A stretch of DNA of 64,000 bases from Gremmenia infestans. Its lineage: Eukaryota > Ascomycota > Leotiomycetes > Helotiales > Hamatocanthoscyphaceae. The position numbers were made by a program, and so were the translations under genes. Every line of letters begins with the position of its first letter. Positions within the stretch are counted from its first letter, which is position 1. Of the stretch, positions 11,162 through 22,892 are shown piece after piece. A model generated the notes under the pieces. That model had not been told where the DNA came from. It saw only the letters and a list, made by a program, of their open reading frames with translations, and did no database searches. The stretch is from positions 868,001 to 932,000 of the forward strand of contig JAFEVB010000005.1 of NCBI GenBank assembly GCA_032629725.1, in the 5' to 3' direction.

Positions 11162-11931
11162 TTCGCGAAATTCGATGTCGAGATTCAGTCCTTTCTTTGT
11201 TTTCTCCCACTTTGCACACTTGCTTTATGCAACGCGACTATCAAGCGCCAAGCTCTTCAATCGTCTGACAGCGGCCTGCAGCTCTGGGTAGGAGAAGTCC
11301 GTTTTGTTTGTGTGGGTACGTGCCTACGTACAGCATGAACTGATGAAGGTGCCATATGCTCTTCAATGCCACTGCCTTCAATGGCCGTTCGGGGATAAAG
11401 GGCAACTAGCCGAAGAGCTCCCGGTCGTCTCGAGGCCAAACCCCCTTTTCCTCCCCACTTTAAGCGAGAAGCCAGTCAAAGGTGGGCTATAAGTGAATCT
11501 CCGCGAAGACGTGATTCTGTTCTTCGAGCACGCAACAACACAGAATTGCAAGCAGTAATACGCTACTTTGCAACTTGGGAATGCTTTGTAATCAAACTCC
11601 ATGACTATGCTCCATAGTTTTGAGCGCAAGCTTTGACAGCAACAGGATTCGTCCTAGAGAGTGACCCAAAGGAATGCACTGGTGGACCCTGTGATTAACA
11701 TGACCACGATGTTGGGTCAACCACGGCCCGCCATGAGGTCCCCATGGTACCTCCCTGTTTCCCAAGCCCCTCTACTTGCTACCTTCTAGATCATCGAGGC
11801 CGATAACTATCCTGTCCGTTACAAGTACTAGGTATTGTTCTATACCACAGTCTCGTCCCTACTTTTCTTCTTCGCTATTCAATCTTCTATAATTCTATTG
11901 GATTCTCACCTTCCAAGGACAGCATATCATC
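11162..11931. promoter_or_regulatory. Divergent intergenic region shared by dioxygenase 1 and the permease
   Basis: 770 bp between two gene starts that point away from each other, so it should hold both promoters. I looked for the CYS3/Met4-type decamer ATGRYRYCAT and found no perfect copy. A pyrimidine-rich leader precedes the permease ATG at 11932. Confidence 0.5.
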
Positions 11932-14589
11932 ATGGGCGCCCCAGAAGTGATTACAAGTGCTGTAACAAGCGACGCAGACGCATCCAGCTCGGAGTATAGG
12001 TCAAACCCCCCCAAAAAAAGCCGGAAATGGCAGAGTTACTTTTGGGTCACTTGGGCCAAAAGTAAAGAGGTGAGCAGATTAAACAGACATCATTGTAGAG
12101 GAGAACTGATACGGTTGCAATATAGGAACAACGTCTTATTCGCAAGGTTAGATCTTGCTGTTCAGTAATGGCTGCCTCATAGCTAATAATATCCGGTGGA
12201 AAGGTGGACTTCACGCTTCTGGTTTTTGGATTTCTTGGGACTTTTATAAAGTTTATCGACAAGTAGGCACACCGTATAGTGCTAGAGACTTTCTAGATGG
12301 TGGCTAACGGGATTCAGGGCAAATCTTCAGACGGCCTTCGTATCTGGAATGAAAGAAGAGCTTCATTTCTATGGTAATGTTAGTGAACCATATGATATAT
12401 TAAGTAAAACCAAGCGCTAATATAAACTTGCAGCAATTGAACTATGCTACAGTACGTGCTCATCTTCTCCCCCCATTACAAATTACGAACGCTAAAATGT
12501 ATTCGAATAGACGTGCTACAATGTCGGTCTGGTAGGGGATCCCTATTCCAACCTAGCGAAACATCTTATCTCATGCCATTGAACTAGATGGTTGCACTAT
12601 GGCCTTCAAGTTTTATCCTTGTTCGAACGAAACCAAGATATTTCATTCCGTAAGTACTACAAATCCTCTTTAAGAAAAATCACTAACACTTTTTTCAAAG
12701 ATGCATACAAATAGCATGGACAATATGGTTCGTGGATACGAAATATCAAACTTGACAATTTAGACTCATAACCTATAGTACCTTTGCACAATCCAGAATC
12801 GAGACCGCGGGGCAAATGTATGCTCTGAGGACCCTCATTGGCGTATTTGAAACGTACGCATCACCCCGGTTCCCATGAAATAAATAAATTCCCAATATGC
12901 TCACATTCAACCAGTGGACACTATTCAGCCAGTATGACCCCTTCCATCTTCTTTCTCACATATATTAATGCGCACCGTAGTTATGTACCTCTGCGGCTCA
13001 TGGTACCAAAACAGTGAGCTAGCAACAGTAAGCTACATATGCCTCGCTTCAAATCTTAATATGCAAGCACTAACTCGAGGCATCCCTTTACTAGCGTCTT
13101 GCTTTAGTCAATACAGCATCTCAGGTCGGGCCTATGGTCAACTCATACCTGCAAAGCGCTGCTTACACTGGTCTTGACGGCGTGAATGGCTTGTCTGGAT
13201 GGAGATGGGTATGTTATGAGTGTTCTGAAACCCGCCCGCATGGTATGCTAAGTAATTGGAACAGCTCATGATAATTGATGGCATAATCTCACTAGCCATA
13301 ACCCTTCCACAGATAGTCTTGCTTCCGGAAGTCCCCTCGCGCCTTACTGCGAATTTCATGTTCTCGGAAGCTGAAGTCCAACTTGCGAAGGATCGACATC
13401 CGAAGGAAGGCAGAGCTGAGAAGGTTTCTTTTGCTCGCGTTCAGGTATACATTAAGTCATAAGATAGATAATTTTATTGCTAATACGGCATACAGGTCAA
13501 AAAGTGGTTTACCACACCAGAGATTTGGATTCTTTGGGTTATTTCAATGTATGCATAGTCTAGATTCTTTTCATATTTTGGTGTAGGAGCTTACGCAACA
13601 TAGATGCAACATGATCGGAATGCAGCCCTCGCTATCTTTAAATTTCTGGTTCAAGGGCTGGAATACCATCAAGCCAGGATCCTTTACCATTCCCCAAATC
13701 AGTGCGCACTTAACCTCAATCACAATACATTCACACGCTAATTAGCACGATCGCAGACAACTACACAACACCAATGTACGCCACAATCCTCGTGATTACA
13801 GTTGGCATGGCATGGATCAGTAAACATAAAGTCGCTTCCGTTGGACTACAAATGAAATGACTAATCACCAACAGGTGATACGTTCCTCAAAGCTCGCAGA
13901 TGGCCCATGATGGTCCTCGGCTGCACCATAAACTTCATCGTCTGCATCTTACTAGCAGCTACTCCCGTATACCCTCATAACAGAGCATTCCGCTGGTTCC
14001 TATACTACAATAGTGGATGGGGAGAGGCGTCGAACTGGTAAGTCCTTCTCGCCATTTGATCAGGATTTACAAATTCTTCATGATTTTATCTCACTGACAT
14101 CATTATAGCATGTTCTGGGCATGGACAAGTGATATTCTGTATGTGCTTCCTCCCTTCCTATCCCTATCACACAACCACAAGACAACTAACACCACACAGC
14201 GACGGCGATCCACAAACCCGATCATTCGCCATGGCCGGTCTCAACGTATGGGCCGCTGTTTTCGCAGCAACCGTGTATGCCCTCGCCCCCCCCGCCTCCA
14301 AAACCCGCAACTCCCCCCTCCTTCCCAATATATCCTATTCCCTTCATCATACTAACAATCCTCTTTCAGCCCCCTCGCAGTATTCAAAACCGTCGACCAA
14401 CCCGCCGTCGTCAAAGGAAACTACACCGCAGCCGGTTTCCTGATGCTGCAAGTCATCGCATCGCTCGGTCTCGCTGTACTGCTGAAATGGAATCCTCGTC
14501 CTGCGGATAAGACTCGGACGCTTGCTGGAGATGGCGATGTTAGTTCGGAACGGAGTTCTGGGGTTGTGGGGTCTGGGGAAAAGGTGTAA
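11932..14589 (+). CDS. Dal5/allantoate-permease family (ACS) MFS transporter, 20 exons
   Basis: Exons: 11932-12069, 12126-12146, 12204-12262, 12318-12378, 12434-12451, 12511-12531, 12588-12649, 12701-12727, 12779-12853, 12915-12931, 12981-13027, 13095-13208, 13265-13444, 13496-13548, 13604-13701, 13757-13819, 13875-14037, 14109-14138, 14200-14274, 14370-14589; 513 aa, no internal stop. Family landmarks emerge only after splicing: KVDFTLLVFGFLGTFIKFID, then GNQLNYATTCYNVGL, PRYFIP, LCGSWYQ, SGWRWLMIIDGIISL, NNYTTPMYA, RWPMMVLGCTINFIVC, NRAFRWFLYYN and KGNYTAAGF. Twelve membrane segments are expected, with a polar N-terminus of about 60 residues. Relatives carry allantoate, pantothenate, cysteine or sulfonates with protons. 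Placement next to a TauD-type dioxygenase favours a sulfonate-like substrate (inference). Exact borders of the smallest exons need transcript support. Confidence 0.9.
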
Positions 14590-15136
14590 TGGCATTGATG
14601 GGTTGAAAATGTTAGCGTGATGAGGGGGAAGCGAGTATATGGAGTAGAATATATTGCTATATTTCTAGCGGTCAATGGAGTTCAAAAGATATTAGATTTA
14701 CTTATACCCTCAAATGACCAATACCGCACCTACAAAGTTATTCATAACTAAGACCGCACTCTCCAATTAAAGGTGTGCACATCTGTATAGCAACACCCAT
14801 AAATTAAGCACGCCACTCCCCTTTGAACAGGTAAAACCTCGTAACTAGCGACGCCTAATAATGCAAACACTATGGCGATTATTAAGGAGTTTCGACCTCG
14901 CGTAATGGCGAACTATATAATTAATGTCAAGAAGACGTTTAATTTCTTTGCCGCATTCCGCATTCAATTAACAGACAAGGACGCTGTTATTCAATTCGAT
15001 ACCATTTTTCCCCTGGTCACTATACAGGATACTGCAATCATGTTATCATATTCACGTGCTGTTCCATTTCGACGCTTTGACTTTTACCACACAACTCCAG
15101 AAGTAAGTAAGGTACGGAGTAGAGGCATTGTGGACC
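14590..15136. other. Intergenic
   Basis: 3' flank of the permease, then a moderately AT-rich stretch. An open frame from 14872 has no recognisable feature and was not called. Confidence 0.4.
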
Positions 15137-15475
15137 ATGTCGGACCGCTTTTTCGTTCGGCTCAAGAGTCAAGACCTCTTTGGCGACGTTGAAGCTGTTT
15201 ATCCATATGTGTTTAATATCCATGTCTGGACCTACTACACCTACGATGACGCGGCTCTGCTTGGTGCGGGGTTACAGTATTCAGAATCCTGAGGTCGCCT
15301 ACTCAGTTCTTGGTAAAAAAAAGTTGCTGATGGAATATCTGCCTGGGTCTCATTTGGCGTTAAGCTTGCCGGAAATCTCATCATCGCATCGTCTGCAAAG
15401 TATGGAGAGAATTGGGGGGCAGAAATCTCGATTGTGTATGCTATGGGCACGCGTCCTCCGGGAGTACCGCCATAG
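15137..15475 (+). pseudogene. Unrecognised small protein gene, broken by two frame changes
   Basis: An ATG at 15137 opens a protein-like stretch (MSDRFFVRLKSQDLFG, then VFNIHVWTYYTYDD) that meets a TGA at 15290. The neighbouring frame continues with NPEVAYSVLGKK up to a run of eight A (15314-15321). The first frame then resumes with VADGISAWVSFGVKLAG and AEISIVYAMGTRPPG, ending at a TAG at 15473. Taken together this looks like one ancestral protein of about 112 residues with two compensating small indels, one of them in a homopolymer. I do not recognise the family. It lacks membrane segments. It could be a decayed gene or an intact gene hit by assembly errors. Confidence 0.4.
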
Positions 15476-16475
15476 TGCTACTTATCTATACATCTGAGAA
15501 GTACACACATATAAGGACAAGCGTTGTTTGATGCAAGACGTCTTTTGCTGCAACAGTTTCAACCTTCTTGCCTACTAGCTATTACTAATTATCATATTCT
15601 CACACGTTGCCATATGGTCGATAGAGTGTGTTTAAAGCAAGGCAAGACCAGTTGCGGATTTGGTAATTCTCCTTGCAGGCTAGACAACAAATTTAAATAC
15701 TTATTCGTGCTTATCTATGAGATCAGATATGGTAAAAGCAATTGCAGGATGCCTTCTACTCACAACGCATATAAGGCTGGACGGCGCTAACAATCCTACT
15801 TTGGAAGGTGAAGTTCTACCAGCATTTCGTTGGCCATGCAGAGAAAAATCTAGGACGGAAAGCCGATGATGAATAAGGAAGAATATTTTGGACCAATAGA
15901 AATGATTGCGGAAAGTGCTGATAAGCAGTCTGCGAGGTAATCCAGATCCCTAGGTCAGGGGTACATGCAAGCACGGAGATGTTTGGTAACTGTGAGGTAC
16001 ACCTCCGTAAAAGGCTTAGGATGCCCTCGGATACGCCTACACACATAAATGCACCTGCCGAACATCGAAGTATCATGTGCGCTGAATTTATGCCATACCG
16101 TTACAGGACTGCATTATCTGCCAGCCACCGACCTAAATAGTGCATCTGGTACTGCTGGATACTGGAAAGATTCTTTGTGTGACTGGTTTTTACGCTTTGG
16201 CTTCCAATTGCGGCCTATGCCCGTTCCTGTGCCGTTGAGATGTATAATACATGGACGCTGATACAGAGGTGGCTATGCCGAGCTTCATACATCATATTCA
16301 TCCCGATGTATGGGGATAAATGCGATAAGTATCATTGCCTTATCCCAGCATTTCCAAATGATGCACGAAAAACCTTATCCTTGTGTCAAAAACGACGTCG
16401 TTGTATAATCAAGGCTCTTCCGCCGTGATGAACAGGTGTTGTTCTCACTCTTTCTTGTTCACTTGTTAACTAGGC
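15476..16475. other. Intergenic
   Basis: One kilobase without a supported gene; upstream flank of the rhodopsin-type gene. A stem-like pair (GGGATAAATGCGATAAG / CCTTATCCCAGC) sits around 16312-16355. Confidence 0.4.
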
Positions 16476-18177
16476 ATGGCAAATGCGAAGCCACCACCTC
16501 CAGCTGCTGGGAACCCCGCGTTTACCACTACCGTTACTTTGCAGTTTCCGACAGGCACCCCTGACTTGGGTACTTTCTACATATTTAATGGTACAGGAGA
16601 AGGGCCTCCAGGGACAAGGCCCTCGATTGGAGTAAGATCTATCTTCTTATATCTATTTATTTGCCATTAATCGTTTCAACTAGGCTATTCCAAACAATAA
16701 TGGGTTGATTTTAGGGCTCAATGTTGGCCTAACTATCCTGGCGGCTTTTGTAGTGGGGATGAGGTTGTTCGCTAGAATAAAGTTCAGTCGGACTGGAATA
16801 GATGATCACTTCATATGCATATCACAAGCAGCTGCTTTTGTGATTATGGCTTTCAATGCACACAGTATGCCCCTCTTGAGAGAATAACACATACCGAGAA
16901 GGCGCATAGTCTGAGTCTAACGTTTGATGGCTCTTAGATGTTCACCTCGGGATGGGAAAACATATTGGAGACTTGCATGATACTCAAGCAGCGCAAATAG
17001 CACGAGTCAGTTAACCTCTCTTGCGCGGATGGCCGCACACTACTAATTCGCAAACTTACAGTTCCATTGGTACTCTCAAATCATCTACCCCATATCTCTC
17101 GGGTTCACCAAGCTTTCCATGCTGGCATTCATGATTCGTCTCCACCAGTAAAATGCAACCCAGCTTTCATGGATGCGAAAGTTAATTTTTGCACTTATTG
17201 TCTTTGTGGCTACGTACTCAATCACTAGCATAGTAACGCTCATTTTCACTTGCCACCCTATCAATGGAATATGGAACGCCAATATTGCGACGAAGTGCTT
17301 GAACAGACAGGCATTGCTATTTTCCATCTCTGCACTAAACGTCTTTTCGGATCTCGTGATCGTGTTGATGCCCCTTCCGATGTTATACAGTACGCATGCA
17401 TAACCTATGACCCGTTGTCTTCTAGAACTGCGTTACAGTAGCTAATTTCGATGCTAGGTGTACAAATCAATATAAGACAAAAGGTCGTATTGTCAATCCT
17501 GTTGGGTGCTAGTCTTGTAGTCTGTGCCGCGTCTGCCGTTCGTATGAGTACGCTCTCTCGACTCTCATGGACAAGCGATGTGTAAGTAAAATCCTATTTT
17601 CTATACACGTATGCCGCACGAGGAACTAGTACTAAATATACCAAATCCAACTTCACAACTAACAATGCTCATCAGCACTTGGGACATGGCCAAATTCTCC
17701 GCATGGACGGCGCTCGAGTTTGATTTAGCCATCATCTGCGCATCGGTCCCTGCCCTAAAGCCGCTCGCCAAGCACTACGTACCCAGACTTCTAGGATATT
17801 CATTCAGAAGTACCAACGATTCGGGTCTGCAGATGGGGACAGGGGAGCTTGGAACATTCCACTCTATCACCGCAGATATGAAAGGCAGCAACAACACCAG
17901 CAGGGGTCGCAATCGCATGAGTTTTATCTTGACTAAGATATCCGCTGGTGGCGAGAACGGTCAGCCGAGCAAGACATCCACATTGGGCGACCGCCGGAGA
18001 ACGATGATGCAGTCTACGGACATTGAGCTCAAGAGCTTTTATGATTATAGCGGTGGGAGTGATGAGCATATTGTGGACCATGCGGGCATCATTCGAATCA
18101 TTGAGGTTGATGTTGCGAGTGAGAGAGCGGATGATGTCAAGTCTTTCCGGAAAGGGGCTTTAGCGGGGATATACTGA
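16476..18177 (+). pseudogene. Rhodopsin-domain (PTH11/SAT4-like) seven-TM protein with an in-frame stop
   Basis: Six exons: 16476-16631, 16684-16864, 16938-17005, 17062-17389, 17458-17581, 17676-18177 (452 sense codons plus one internal stop). Landmarks of the fungal rhodopsin domain (PF20684) follow in order: GLNVGLTILAAFVVGMRLFAR (TM1), DDHFIC, HLGMGKHI, FHWYSQIIYPISLGFTKLS, TLIFTCHPINGIWNAN, LNVFSDLVIVLMPLPMLY, RQKVVLSILLGASLVVCAAS, and TWDMAKFSAWTALEFDLAIICASVPAL. The cytosolic tail is Ser/Thr-rich, about 150 residues. A TAA at 17149-17151 interrupts exon 4 after FMIRLHQ while homology continues in the same frame directly after it. No intron can remove it: the only nearby GT..AG pair would be 16 bp. 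Otherwise every junction is clean, so this is a recent nonsense change, a read-through or a base error. Confidence 0.82.
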
Positions 18178-18743
18178 TATTATGGTTAGGAAAAGTATTA
18201 TCCTTTTTGCTTTTAAGTTTCTTATAATGATATAGCCTTGATTATCTCATTGTTTTAGACACGTGATAGAGTCTGGAGTTTCATCACTTTGCTGTATGAT
18301 GTTATAAACTCGCCCTTTCCGGCGCCACAAGTTGAAAGGTGGTTCCATTCTAGGGATAGAGTTAGCATTCCTCTCAGCTAAGTCTTTAATGGGTGGAACT
18401 GAATCTTCAACAAAACTAATTCATGGAATACTAATTTTATCATGGTCAATGATAGTTGTAAGACGATGAGCAATCGCTAAAATTGATAAGCCTTTGAATA
18501 GCGCTCGGATGATCTCTTGTCTGTGTATGGCCGCATCGCTATCGTAGTAGATAGGTAGTAAACCTTCATTAAGGTTGGGGTATAGGATTTAATGAGAATT
18601 TGAACAGTAGTTGCCCCATCGGGTATGAATTGTGATTTTTATATACACTTATCAGGTCACGTGTTTACCCCCCCTTTCTTTGATTTCGCTCACTAATTGT
18701 AGAATATTCAAGCCGAAATATTAACCTTGCTTGGAATTAATAT
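18178..18743. other. Intergenic
   Basis: AT-rich flank between convergent features. A 6-C run and a CACGTG-containing TCACGTGTTT occur near 18657-18675. No gene seen. Confidence 0.4.
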
Positions 18744-19131
18744 TCATGAAAGCAGGATTGACGAAGCCAATCCTGGTCCTTCGAACCATTGGGAAACAAG
18801 GCTGTTGAATGTCCCATGTTCATAGAGATTTGAAACGTTCAAGGAAGCAACATTGCCGACAGTGGAGGGATAATGTAACCCTGTGATCTGGCTCGAGGGC
18901 CAATTGTTGAAGTATTTGGGGTCAGTCTTCAAAACGTCAGCAGGACAAAACAAAAAGGAACTTACCCAGTCTCAGCGCTCTGCAATCCCGAATTGGGACC
19001 CGCCAGCTGACTGAAAGCAGGAGTAAAATCCATCTGATTGGCCCATTCCTCCTCGTTGGTATTCGTCTGCATAAGGGCGATGTTGAGGGCGACGCGCTAA
19101 GGGCAAAGCAACCGGGATGTTGAAGAGGCGG
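18744..19131 (-). pseudogene. Possible 3' remnant of an unidentified gene
   Basis: Minus-strand coding-like text from about 19131 (VALNIALMQTNTNEEEWANQ, then FTPAFSQLAGPNSGL) reaches a plausible donor GTAAG at about 18967. Resumption near 18925 gives KYFNNWPSSQITGLHYPSTV and a stop at 18744. Upstream the frame is lost by a shift near 19100, where another frame reads RIIRLFNIPVAL. The composition is protein-like, but I do not recognise the family and no start is found. Low confidence. Confidence 0.3.
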
Positions 19132-19951
19132 ATGATGCGTGGTGTGAGGTTACACAGAGCGAAAACGTGTAGACTTGAATGGGAGAGTGTGTAAGAAGCG
19201 CTGGAGGAAAGGCTCTTGCCTTTATGCTTCTTGGTGAATCTCTTAAGGCACACATAGGTGTGCCCTTGCATGCAAGCTAAAGATTCAGTCTCAGATGCAA
19301 TTTATGACTTGTATTACACTAGTATATGACTAAAGCGGCACTCGTGAACTCTAGAATGGCAGAGACCGCACTCTGCTTATGGTAGGGAGGGCAATGAGAG
19401 TATAGGGTCAGGCAGGGGAAGCTCACTGGGAGGGAGTAAGAGGAGTGACGAACACTATTGCTACTCCCGCGAACTGCGAACTTCTAACGAAGTGAGAATG
19501 TTCCTACTTGGTAACAATGGAGACTATTTTTACTCTAAAGCTTCACACTCCAATTGTTCTAGTTGTCATATTTCTTGCTATTCTGCGGATGTGCACTAAT
19601 GCAAAGAGCTAGTTATACACGCGAAACCTATCATTTCCACACTAACTAGTCTTCACTATTATACTTCAATGTATCAAATAGGGAGAGTGCGAGAGTAGCG
19701 AGCACTGTTGCCGCTAGTACGAGCCTCACCTTCCCTTAATCCCCTCAACCTAATCTTTACTGGCAAGGAAGCCCGGAGAGTGGGAGATAGGACTCGGATG
19801 ACTAACGTGAAGCGTCCACAAGATATTAGCCTCCTTCTGCAATAAGGGTCTATATAATGTATATATACAGCTCTAGATAGCAGATAGAAGAAAATGTGGT
19901 ATACGTATTAGTTATTTTGAACGTTATGGGTGCGATTTCAATCATATGACA
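19132..19951. other. Intergenic with an old dispersed-repeat fragment
   Basis: No gene. The segment 19581-19656 (TTCTGCGGAT...AAAGAGCTAGT...TAGTCT) is clearly related, at very roughly 70-75% by eye, to 25019-25095, so both are fragments of one dispersed repeat. Confidence 0.45.
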
Positions 19952-21073
19952 TTACATCTCAGGCATCTCCCTACCCCGAACCCCTAACAGCTTGACCACA
20001 CTCTGCCCATCACCCTCATTCAAACCACTCATCGCAATCCCATTCTCCTCAACTGGCACTTCAGGCCACACCTCCACCAGCCAAATAGCCAGCAGCCTGG
20101 AGCTCATACTCGCAAAGCCCATGAGACAAAACACCATCAGGCTATTACTCGGACTCACCAGACTAGTACCACTCAACATCACAGTGCCATACCCATAGTT
20201 CATCAACCCGATAACCTGGAACACGAGATCGAAGAAGCGAGCAATGCGAGGATGTGCAAGTAACAGGTTCCCGCCGGAGCGCGAAAGACTCCAATGCCAT
20301 CTCGACCATGGCTCAGAAGCTTTGATGGGGCCGAGGCATAGTCGCCACCCGATGGCTTGTAAAAGGTGGACCAGACCGCCGACGCCTACCCAGGTGAAAG
20401 GCTCGTGCCATGTCCAGCACGCGAAGACTATCACGCCTCTGATTCCCAGCAGCAGGGCTTGCCAGATCATGACTGACGCAACGAGGCCGCAGCGATGTGT
20501 AAGATAAGATCATAGATGGAATTTGTCATTTTGAATTGTTTCTTTGATCCGGGAAGCCGAATAGTTAGGAACCTGTCAATCATGGTGTAATAGTCTGGCG
20601 AGCGTTCAGAGTTCAGCATATCCCTGGCGTTTCGTAGCCTTTCGGAATTGGGACGATGTTTTGAGCGGATGTTGGATAAGATGGTCGATGGGTTGCAAAG
20701 TGCGAGCAAGAAGGCCAGGAGGGGATATCGGTGGTGGATTTGAAGAAGTTCTTCACTTGATGTTGCCATCATTGAAAGTACGGTGGGTAACTATAGAAGT
20801 CGTGAGCATGCCTGAAGTATTTTCAAACTTTCTTACACAAAGAGTAAGAAATAGGCTTACCAGTCCGAGAATTGTAGCGGCACTTGAATACTGCTGTTGT
20901 TGAGATGCATCAGCGGCCGTCAAGGCGCAATCTAGTTGATTCCAACATGTTTTGTCACGACCTCCCCATCTCGAAACCGAGTCGGCTGGGACTGTGCAGT
21001 TCTTTATCGCATCAATGACATTTGGCCACTGCATATAGCTATACCAGAACGGACCTTCGAATTTCTTGAACAT
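19952..21073 (-). pseudogene. Uncharacterised fungal multi-pass membrane protein with a frameshift
   Basis: Exon 1 is 21073-20861 (MFKKFEGPFWYS start, ends AATILGL). After a 70-bp intron with GTAAGC, exon 2 starts at 20790 as LPTVLSMMATSSEELLQI. This junction matches an uncharacterised fungal membrane-protein family with 'ILGLxPTxL...' followed by a 'RPLLAFLLALxxP' segment. The frame runs through IYDLILHIAAAS and then reads to a TGA at 20467-20469. The adjacent frame continues the same helix as VASVMIWQALLLGIRGVIVF and runs to a stop at 19952. One base appears to be missing near 20482-20492. The second half has four or so hydrophobic stretches. The function of the family is unknown. Confidence 0.6.
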
Positions 21074-22892
21074 TTTTAGATTTAGAAGCTAAAACTGTGG
21101 AACTTCAATTTGAAGGGCGAGGGCATTATAACATATGGAGGTGTATGATCGTACTGTGCCACATGCTCCGTCCTAATGGGGGCTGAAAATTCCTGTATAC
21201 TCCGTGTAAATAGGTCATGCAGTGTAAGGTGAGGCGCGTACTTCAAGAGCACTACTCTTTTCGCCAAGCCAGTCAGCCGCACGAATATCTCCACAACAAG
21301 AACAGGGGGTGGGGGGGGATTGCAACGGGTATATATAGAGATCTTTCAGCTGGGACAAGTTTTCTAGAAAAGAAACATGTTCTGACACCCGTAGTAAGTA
21401 TCATGTCATGCTCAACAGCGCTTAATAAAGTGCTATTAGCATCCTGGGCGAAGCCTTAACATAGCAAACGAACAAATCTGTTGTGGAGATTGCAACTTGA
21501 TTAAAGCCTTTTCAACAGAGCTTATGGACCCTGAGGCTCTGCCGTGCTGACTGCAGCCTCATTTACCCGGCTTCAACCCAATGATACCCTTAGCGTGCTG
21601 TTTAAGCCCACTATTATTACCGAAGCAGACTTCTTTCTACTTCGTACTCCATACTCGGCTGTGAATCGGAATGGGCTTATCGTTCCAGCCTCAAAGCATC
21701 CACACTTCCTTGATAGAACTATAAAGATTATCAGATCAGAGAGTATGCAAAGACTCGGCGAGCGACTTCTTAATATCTTACTCTCACGCCGACGAAGCTC
21801 CTATCTTTCAAGAACGCCACCTGCGTGGGGTGCTCCAGCCTTGTAGGCTAGTATATCACGAATTCATATATCTGCCCCGAACGAATTATCCAAGTGTTCC
21901 AAGAAATCATCTCGTCTTGATCGCGTTGTCTAGTGTCGATTGTAAGGAGATCCTAACGTCCTTAAGGAGACTTAGTTCCTTGCAAGCTAGATTGGACGCA
22001 GGGGCAAACATTCTTATCGGTCTAGATGCTGTCGAAGTGCTACTACTAGTAAATACAGGACTAAGGGTAGGAAGACGGTCTGGCTCCTGGCATTATTGCT
22101 TCAGCTTATCCACCTCTCGAGCAATATGCCGGTGGTGATCCTCAACGCTGTCAGAAATTCCAATACTGATGGGGTCTTCCGAGTTGCAATCGATTTGTTA
22201 AACGTTTTCGCCCATTCTAAAGTCTTGGTCCACCTGTAGATTTGCGTCCATCACAAAGTTCCTTGTATTTCGGACGAGGTATGGTCTGGTTCGAAGATCA
22301 GGTCGTCTTCATGTTCGTTTTGAAGACCGTCTGGAAATTTGGAACCAGCTTTTGTCCGTCCATACATCGGCATTAAAAGCCTCGGCCAGCACTATCAAAA
22401 TCCGGCGGTTGTGGACTGATAATGTGCTGGCGTGTGATAAATTCGCCCGCAGCCACAGAGTAGGTCGGATCTTTCTCTCTAGATGGACGAAGTATCTTTC
22501 TCGCCTGTTGGTCCATAGAATGTCATTAAATTGATGATACCCTCGGACGAATCAAATGGGATTATCTAACGTTTCCGTCAAAAACTGAGCAAAGCACAGG
22601 ATCCACATAGTGTGGTGGGAGAGATAATGATTTATAGTTGAAGGAAGTTTATAGTTGAAGGAAGTGAGAAGTTGACATGATGGTAAGGACTGGGAAGCGT
22701 CCTTAACGATAGACGATTCATTTCGCGCCAAGTGGGGCAATCAACTGACTCGCCAAATACCTACCCCTACCTACATCAACCTCAGTCTCCGGCATTGAAT
22801 TATGTACCGTAGTGTCTCCAGCACCACCACCAACAACAATATTGTATGAAGAGAGTCAGACTTGCCATATACTCCCATCATCACCGTCCACA
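21074..22892. other. Intergenic with possible decayed coding fragments
   Basis: 1.8 kb without a gene I can support. Minus-strand text at about 22100-22450 (for example QKLVPNFQTVFKTNMKT, SVEDHHRHIAREVDKLKQ) is protein-like but broken by several stops and shifts and not identifiable. The last 100 bp serve as med6 promoter/leader. Confidence 0.4.
22631..22664. repeat. Perfect 17-bp tandem duplication
   Basis: TTTATAGTTGAAGGAAG occurs twice head to tail at 22631-22647 and 22648-22664, about 230 bp upstream of the med6 start. Confidence 0.85.

Noticed and set aside
11162..11931. CYS3-type sites in the divergent dioxygenase/permease promoter
   Set aside because: Near matches only (for example ATGGTACCTC); none fits ATGRYRYCAT completely.
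17148..17163. Intron that would remove the TAA in the rhodopsin-type gene
   Set aside because: The only GT..AG pair is 16 bp long and does not keep the frame; too short for any spliceosomal intron.
22100..22450. Possible decayed gene on the minus strand upstream of med6
   Set aside because: Several stops and shifts within 350 bp and no identifiable domain; kept only as a note in the intergenic entry.
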